From the NCBI GenBank assembly GCA_964618855.1, contig CAZUCD010000135.1:1-10385 (forward strand): a DNA stretch of 10,385 nucleotides, read 5' to 3'. Source of the DNA: CAZUCD01 sp964618855 (GTDB lineage: Bacteria; Sumerlaeota; Sumerlaeia; SLMS01; JANRJK01). Shown piece after piece: positions 5,854-10,385 of the stretch. Every line of letters begins with the position of its first letter. Positions within the stretch are counted from its first letter, which is position 1. The notes beneath the pieces were generated by a model. That model was not told the origin of the DNA and did no database searches. It saw nothing but the letters and a program-made list of their open reading frames with translations. The position numbers were made by a program, and so were the translations under genes.

Positions 5854-7554
5854 ATGACCCCACGCCTGAGAACGCATGCGCTGCTGTGCGCACTGATTCC
5901 TATCTCCTTCGCATTTTCACCGGCACAGGAGCCCGTCCCCGAAAAGCTCATCGTCCCGACGCCCGCCCGTTCCTTCTACGGTACAACCATCAACGACGTC
6001 GGCGGCGTCTTCACTCTCGATTCCGTCACTCAGGCCCTAATGTACCACGATGGTGTCATCTCGACATCCACTGTGAACATCATCCGCAACAACTTCACCC
6101 CCGTGGGATCGAGCGGGTTGCTCAACGGCTACATTCAGGGGGTCCCCCTACGCGCCACGCTCCTGGGAGAGACTTGTCAGGCGCACGCGCGTGTTTTCGC
6201 CAGCACGAACACTCCCCACCTGCTCACCTACAGGACCGACGGCGCCATCATCGCCACCGCCAACCTGACCACGGCGCCTTTGACGCCCAACCCCGACCCG
6301 AACGACGGGGCCTTCTTCGAGGTTCACACGGGGGTGAGTTCCACGCGGAGCGAACGGGGCTCAGTCGAGGGTCTCTTCCTCTTGGCATATGCGTTCATCA
6401 CAGAGAGTGAGGCAATCCAGGTGATTCGCGTCATCAACGGGGACGACGATCCCCCTCCCACCTACAACACAGGGGGACCCGTCGCCAACGAGCCTGTTCC
6501 CGGCACGCCGGGGGGAACGGGTGGAGAGTCGCGGAGTTCCTACGTAGCCACCGTCAGCCCCGACTCGAACACCCGGCTCGAGTTCCGGGGGGCATCGACA
6601 GACACGACCGGACCATTCGTGAGCGACGTCTACGTCACCTACGCGGACTTCACGACCACGAACCCCCCCACGACCACTTTCGAAGGTCCCGCCATCGCAG
6701 GCGACAGGGACATGACGCTCTTCAACCTCGGATCCGGCTCCTCCACCTCCCGCCAGGTCGGGGACTTCCTTGAGCTCTATCCGCTGAATCCCGGTATCAA
6801 CATCGTGCTGGCGCGGGATCGTGCGGGTACGCCAAGGCAGATGCTCCTGCTGTGTTCCGACGCATTTGACCTCCGCGAAGGCCCCCCCGCCTCGGGCTGC
6901 TCCGGTCCTTCGAACGGGGACTACAACAACAGCGGCGGGATCGACGACTTGGACTACAGGCAATGGTGCTCGATGGTGCCGGTCAGCGCGCTGAACAAGC
7001 CAACCACTGTGGGGAACGCAGCGGCGGACCTGAATGGAAACGGCCTGACGGACCTCTACGATCTCGCCCAGATGATGCGTTGCCATGCGAACGCGCTCGG
7101 GCCGCGCGGCGGCTCCACGACCGACTCCAACTTCCGCAATCCAAGCGTCGGGTTCATCGTGACTTCCGAGTTCGCCCCCGTGCCCGACGTTCCCGGGTTC
7201 AATGTCGACTTCTTTATCGCCTGCCGCGGCAACGGGCGCGGGGTCGGTTCAGTCATCGTCCAGTGCGACCCCTCCGGAGGGGGGACACCGAAGGCGGTCG
7301 CACTGACCTTTGACCGCAATGGGTTCTCGAACGTCATCGAGCGAGGACAGGACCTCGGCGATGGGGTGATCAACGTCTTCATCGACAATGCCCAATCCCT
7401 GGATCGTGGGGTCTCCGAGGTGAATCGCAACGGACAGATGGCGTTCACCGTGGGATTCAACGGGGGCAACCAAGGCATCTACCGCGTGACCGGCGTTCCC
7501 GTGCCGGAGCCTGTCGCCCGCGTGGAGGCCGACCTTTGGATGTTGCTGGAATGA
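5854..7554 (+). CDS. Secreted dockerin-like / NxxGxxAF-type protein, paralogue A
   Basis: The 566-residue product starts MTPRLR, with a signal peptide probably cleaved after SPA (about residue 24). Residues 25-100 (EKLIVPTPARSFYG, INDVGGVF) are shared with the next gene; 101-275 are not. From FEGPA (276) the sequence again matches its neighbour closely. Two EF-hand-like loops typical of type I dockerin repeats are visible, GDYNNSGGIDDLDY (355-368) and ADLNGNGLTDLYDL (391-404), with Asp/Asn at the calcium-ligand positions. Near the end NRNGQMAF (524-531) fits the NxxGxxAF repeat known from choice-of-anchor exported proteins. The protein ends VPVPEPVARVEADLWMLLE with no anchor helix. It is probably exported and calcium-binding; substrate and partner are unknown. 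The ATG at 5854 is chosen over TTG at 5827 because the paralogue conserves the sequence from this ATG onward. There is no Shine-Dalgarno sequence. Confidence 0.85.
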   Translation: MTPRLRTHALLCALIPISFAFSPAQEPVPEKLIVPTPARSFYGTTINDVGGVFTLDSVTQALMYHDGVISTSTVNIIRNNFTPVGSSGLLNGYIQGVPLRATLLGETCQAHARVFASTNTPHLLTYRTDGAIIATANLTTAPLTPNPDPNDGAFFEVHTGVSSTRSERGSVEGLFLLAYAFITESEAIQVIRVINGDDDPPPTYNTGGPVANEPVPGTPGGTGGESRSSYVATVSPDSNTRLEFRGASTDTTGPFVSDVYVTYADFTTTNPPTTTFEGPAIAGDRDMTLFNLGSGSSTSRQVGDFLELYPLNPGINIVLARDRAGTPRQMLLLCSDAFDLREGPPASGCSGPSNGDYNNSGGIDDLDYRQWCSMVPVSALNKPTTVGNAAADLNGNGLTDLYDLAQMMRCHANALGPRGGSTTDSNFRNPSVGFIVTSEFAPVPDVPGFNVDFFIACRGNGRGVGSVIVQCDPSGGGTPKAVALTFDRNGFSNVIERGQDLGDGVINVFIDNAQSLDRGVSEVNRNGQMAFTVGFNGGNQGIYRVTGVPVPEPVARVEADLWMLLE

Positions 7555-7588
7555 GGTGCATGCGACGGGCGGCATTTCACGGCATTCC

Positions 7589-7634
7589 TTGACAGGAAGG
7601 GTTCCGCGATGTGGACTCGGGGGAGAGTTTGGCC
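7589..7634 (+). promoter_or_regulatory. Promoter-like region of the second paralogue
   Basis: TTGACA (7589-7594), 17 bases, TGGACT (7612-7617), then AGTTTGGCC (7626-7634). The distance from the end of TTGACA to the start of AGTTT is 31 bases here and 31 bases upstream of the first paralogue, although the bases between differ. The start codon follows 20 bases later. The region lies wholly in the 100-base gap after the first paralogue, so the second gene probably has its own promoter. Confidence 0.5.
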
Positions 7635-7654
7635 CATTCGCCGAGGCTGCTCCC

Positions 7655-9352
7655 ATGACCCCACGCCTGAGAGTGTTCGCAGCGTTTTGCGCCGCCGCCA
7701 CGATCCTTTGGTCCCCCTCCCGAGCTCAGGAACCCGTTCCTGAGAAGCTCATCGTTCCTGCACCCGCCCGCTCGTTCTACGGCGCGACCATCAACGACGT
7801 CGGCGGAGTGTTCGCCCTCGATCCCGTGACCAACGACCTCGTTTACCACGACGGGGTCGTTTCGACTTCCACGGCGAACATCGTCATGACCAACTTCACC
7901 CCCGTCGGCACCGGCCTGCTCAACGGACACCTGCCGGGAATTCCCTTGCGGGCCGTCCTCGCCGGCGACGCATGCACCGTGGCCGCGAGAGTATTCATCT
8001 CCTCCAACGTCCCCCATCTGCTCCGCGTCACGCCGAGCGGCTCGATGACCGCCATCAGCTCCCTGGCGAATCCGGTCCTCTCCGAGGGTTCCGATCTGTC
8101 GTCGAGCGTCTGGGCGGAAGTGCGTCTTCCTGCCTCCGAGGCGCGCATGCGCCGCGGCAGCGACTTCCTCGACTACATCCTATCCTATTATGCGACCGGG
8201 ATTCCCGGCAAGGTCCGGTACGAGCGGGTCGAGGGCCTCTTGGTCACCCCGCAGGCCTATGGGAGCAATGCACAGGTTGAAGCCCAGATGCCGGGAGGCC
8301 CGGACACCTCGGGCGCTCCGGGACGCTCCAACTACGTCTTCACGCTTCCCGTTTCGTACCCCGGCGCGCACGCGCTCAGGATCACGGGCGCATCCACCGA
8401 TGCGACCGGACCATTCGCCCAGTCGATCTACAGCGCATTCGTCGTCGATCCGGACGCGCCTCCCGGCCCCGGCTCGTTCGAAGGTCCCGCCGTCGCCGGC
8501 GACGTGGACATGACCCTCTTCAACCTCGGCTCGGGCTCCTCCACAACGCGCCAGGTCGGCCAGTTCCTCGAACTGTACCCGCTCAACCCGGGAGTCAACA
8601 TCGCCGTCGCCCTAGACCGCAACGGAACGCCCCGCCAGATGCTCATCCTCACCTCCGATGCCTTCGACCTCCGCGAAGGCCCACCCTCCTCCGGCTGCTC
8701 CGGTCCCTCCAACGGCGACTACAATAGTAGCGGCGGCATCGACAATGCAGACTACCTGCAGTGGTGCTCGATGGTGCCGGTTTCCGCGCTGAACAAACCG
8801 ACGACGGTGGGCAACGCGGCCGCGGACCTGAACGGCAACGGGCTGACGGACCTCTACGACCTGTCGCAGATGATGCGCTGCCAAGCGAATGCGCTTGGGC
8901 CGCGTGGCGGGGCGACGGCCGATCCGAACTTCCGCAATCCGAGTGTCGGGTTCATCGTGACCAGCGAGTTCGCGCCAGTCCCGGACGTCCCCGGGTTCAA
9001 TGTGGACTTCTTCATCGCCTGCCGTGGCAACGGGCGCGGAGTCGGCTCCGTGCTGGTGCAGTGCGACCCAGCCGGCGCCGGCACCGCCAAGGCCGTCGCA
9101 CTGACCTTTGACCAGAACGGCTTTTCGAACGTCCTCGAACGCGGCCAGAATCTTGGCGACGGCATCATCAACGTGTTTGTGGACAACGCGCTGTCGCTCG
9201 ATCGCGGTGCGTCCGAGATCAACCGGAACGGACAGATGGCGTTCACCGTGGCCTTCAATGGCGGGAACAACGGGATTTACCGCCTCACCGGAGTTCCGGT
9301 GCCTGAGCCCGTTGCGCGCGTGGAGGCCGACGACTGGATGATGATGGAGTAG
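7655..9352 (+). CDS. Secreted dockerin-like / NxxGxxAF-type protein, paralogue B
   Basis: The 565-residue product is a tandem paralogue of the preceding gene. Its signal peptide has a probable cleavage after SRA (about residue 24). The shared N-terminal block (25-100) has INDVGGVF at 46-53. The centre (about 101-274) aligns poorly with its neighbour: it carries a basic SEARMRRGSD stretch and YILSYYATGIPGKVRYERVEG, where paralogue A has a Pro/Gly-rich segment. From FEGPA (275) to the end the two align without gaps over 291 residues at roughly 86-87% identity by hand count. Dockerin-like loops are GDYNSSGGIDNADY (354-367) and ADLNGNGLTDLYDL (390-403); NRNGQMAF is at 523-530. Two calcium-ligand or helix positions in the first loop changed (D to N, L to A), and the cysteine at A-334 is replaced by threonine. 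The ATG is chosen from conservation with paralogue A; there is no Shine-Dalgarno sequence. Confidence 0.85.
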   Translation: MTPRLRVFAAFCAAATILWSPSRAQEPVPEKLIVPAPARSFYGATINDVGGVFALDPVTNDLVYHDGVVSTSTANIVMTNFTPVGTGLLNGHLPGIPLRAVLAGDACTVAARVFISSNVPHLLRVTPSGSMTAISSLANPVLSEGSDLSSSVWAEVRLPASEARMRRGSDFLDYILSYYATGIPGKVRYERVEGLLVTPQAYGSNAQVEAQMPGGPDTSGAPGRSNYVFTLPVSYPGAHALRITGASTDATGPFAQSIYSAFVVDPDAPPGPGSFEGPAVAGDVDMTLFNLGSGSSTTRQVGQFLELYPLNPGVNIAVALDRNGTPRQMLILTSDAFDLREGPPSSGCSGPSNGDYNSSGGIDNADYLQWCSMVPVSALNKPTTVGNAAADLNGNGLTDLYDLSQMMRCQANALGPRGGATADPNFRNPSVGFIVTSEFAPVPDVPGFNVDFFIACRGNGRGVGSVLVQCDPAGAGTAKAVALTFDQNGFSNVLERGQNLGDGIINVFVDNALSLDRGASEINRNGQMAFTVAFNGGNNGIYRLTGVPVPEPVARVEADDWMMME

Positions 9353-9379
9353 CTCCTCTGCGAGTCGCATTGCGCCCCT

Positions 9380-9410
9380 GCATGGGGGAAGGCGACACCC
9401 TCCCCCATGC
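9380..9410 (+). promoter_or_regulatory. Perfect 10-bp inverted repeat covering the start codon of the RluA-like gene
   Basis: GCATGGGGGA (9380-9389) and TCCCCCATGC (9401-9410) are perfectly complementary around an 11-base loop. The downstream arm contains the ATG start codon at 9407-9409, and the upstream arm holds the only purine-rich, ribosome-binding-like bases. In mRNA the hairpin would hide the start codon. It could also act as a transcript 3' end for the preceding gene (28 bases after its stop), but it has no T-run. Confidence 0.5.
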
Positions 9411-10258
9411 CCACGCGCAAGCTACCCGCGCCGCGGGAGGCGACGACCCTCCTGCCGCACTTGTTCGCGATTCTGCACGACTCCAAGAAGACCCGCGTGC
9501 GCGAGATGCTACGCGCCGGGCTCGTTCATGTGAACGGCGCCTCGGTGACGCGGCATGATCATGCGCTGGGGCCGGGGGACCTCATCGAGATTCGCGACGA
9601 GCGACTGCCACCCGGTCGGTCGCTCCCGTTCCTCGTGCTCTTCGAGGACGCGCATCTCCTCGCGATCGACAAACCCTGCGGGCTCCTCACCATCGCGACC
9701 GCCTCGGAGAAGTCAAAGACGGCCTACCACGTCGTGAACGCCGCCTTGTCCACGACCCGCGAGCGCGCCTTCGTTGTCCACCGGCTCGACCGGTTCACGA
9801 GCGGCGTGCTCCTCTTCGCAAAGTCCGAGCAGGCAAAGTCGCGCGTCATGGGGAACTGGAAGGCGGCGGAGAAGACCTACCACGCGCTCGTTGAGGGAAC
9901 GCCGCGAGATCGCGAGCGGACGCTTGTGCACCACCTGCGCGAGGACGAGCGACTCGTCGTGCACGCGATGGACTCGCCGACGCGCGATTCGCAACGCGCC
10001 TGCCTGACCTACCGCGTCATCTCGACGCGCGGCGCCCACGCACTCCTGGAGATCGACCTCGACACGGGGCGGAAGAACCAGATCAGGGCTCAGCTCGCGG
10101 CGATTGGGCACCCGATCGCTGGGGACGCGAAGTACGGGGCGCAGACGGATCCGCTCCGGCGGCTGTGCCTGCACGCGTCGCGCCTCTCCATCCCGCATCC
10201 GTTCACGGGGGAGCGGCTGGTGTTCCGATCCCCCCGTCCAACCGGCTTTGGACCCTGA
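9407..10258 (+). CDS. RluA-family pseudouridine synthase
   Basis: The 283-residue product isomerises uridine to pseudouridine in RNA, probably rRNA or tRNA; the target base cannot be read from sequence. An S4-type RNA-binding segment is at about 15-63 (KKTRVREMLRAGLVHVNG, then GPGDLIEI). The catalytic domain starts at LFEDAHLLAIDKPCGLLT (78-95), with the active-site motif HRLDRFTSG (125-133, D128 the nucleophilic Asp) and the family's C-terminal GRKNQIRAQLAAIGHPIAGD (221-240) followed by AKYG. A late LCLHASRLSIPHPFTGE segment (253-269) is also typical. The length fits RluA/RluD-type proteins with a short N-terminal S4 domain. The start is the ATG inside an inverted repeat; no other start lies before the S4 domain. 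It is 54 bases downstream of paralogue B and has no clear promoter of its own, so it may be co-transcribed. Confidence 0.92.
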   Translation: MPTRKLPAPREATTLLPHLFAILHDSKKTRVREMLRAGLVHVNGASVTRHDHALGPGDLIEIRDERLPPGRSLPFLVLFEDAHLLAIDKPCGLLTIATASEKSKTAYHVVNAALSTTRERAFVVHRLDRFTSGVLLFAKSEQAKSRVMGNWKAAEKTYHALVEGTPRDRERTLVHHLREDERLVVHAMDSPTRDSQRACLTYRVISTRGAHALLEIDLDTGRKNQIRAQLAAIGHPIAGDAKYGAQTDPLRRLCLHASRLSIPHPFTGERLVFRSPRPTGFGP

Positions 10259-10295
10259 GGATCGCCACTACTGCCGAAGTGCATCCACAATGTGG

Positions 10296-10379
10296 CACGG
10301 GCGTCCCGCCCGTGATTCAGGGTCTCCAGGGCGTCCCGCCCCGGCGTGAATGCACATGGCAGGCGCGAGACGCGCCTGC
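10296..10379. repeat. REP-like cluster of three short-loop GC hairpins
   Basis: Three consecutive palindromes lie between the RluA-like gene and the window edge. Hairpin 1 is CACGGGCG-TCC-CGCCCGTG (10296-10314, 8-bp stem). Hairpin 2 is GGGCG-TCC-CGCCC (10329-10341, 5-bp stem plus 2 bp beyond a mismatch). Hairpin 3 is GCAGGCGCG-AGA-CGCGCCTGC (10359-10379, 9-bp stem). The 13-base core GGGCGTCCCGCCC occurs twice, at 10299 and 10329, exactly 30 bases apart. All loops are 3 bases. No T-runs follow, so these are not standard intrinsic terminators, though hairpin 1 may still protect the 3' end of the upstream transcript. The unit may continue beyond the window. Confidence 0.6.
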
Positions 10380-10385
10380 GACCTT

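Noticed and set aside
7498..7551. PEP-CTERM sorting signal at the ends of the two paralogues.
   Set aside because: VPEP is present, but the required hydrophobic helix and terminal basic residues are missing.
10296..10379. CRISPR array at the right edge.
   Set aside because: The repeated core is only 13 bases, itself a palindrome, with two copies and a 17-base gap. There is no repeat-spacer regularity and no cas gene.

Overview
The window is high-GC bacterial DNA. Its long secreted proteins with dockerin-like EF-hand repeats, NxxGxxAF-type motifs, lamin-tail-like and Calx-beta-like regions, together with an FbaB-type aldolase and REP-like GC-rich hairpins, suggest a member of the Planctomycetota or a related PVC lineage. 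That placement is an inference from gene style; no marker gene here proves it.

Layout: (1) 1-260, + strand, the 3' end of a class I fructose-bisphosphate aldolase. (2) 406-4991, - strand, three genes: a three-helix membrane protein with DUF3592-like topology, a large secreted endonuclease I fused to adhesion-type domains, and an N-terminally anchored protein of unknown function. A strong stem-loop separates the nuclease gene from the membrane-protein gene. (3) 5075-5761, + strand, a stand-alone phosphoribosylanthranilate isomerase (TrpF), transcribed divergently from the anchored protein. (4) 5854-9352, + strand, a tandem pair of secreted paralogues of 566 and 565 residues. They share the same start context and upstream promoter-like elements, and have near-identical C-terminal halves but a strongly diverged centre. 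(5) 9407-10258, + strand, an RluA-family pseudouridine synthase whose start codon sits in one arm of a perfect 10-bp inverted repeat. (6) 10296-10379, three consecutive short-loop GC hairpins, two of which share a 13-bp core at 30-bp spacing, resembling a REP-type element running to the window edge.

There is no obvious pathway linking all the genes. Housekeeping enzymes (aldolase, TrpF, RluA) alternate with secreted or envelope proteins. No CRISPR array, RNA gene, insertion sequence or defence system is visible. The parts most worth following up are the paralogue pair with its duplicated control region, the hairpin over the rluA-like start codon, and the hairpin cluster at the right edge. No stretch longer than 300 bases lacks a gene.
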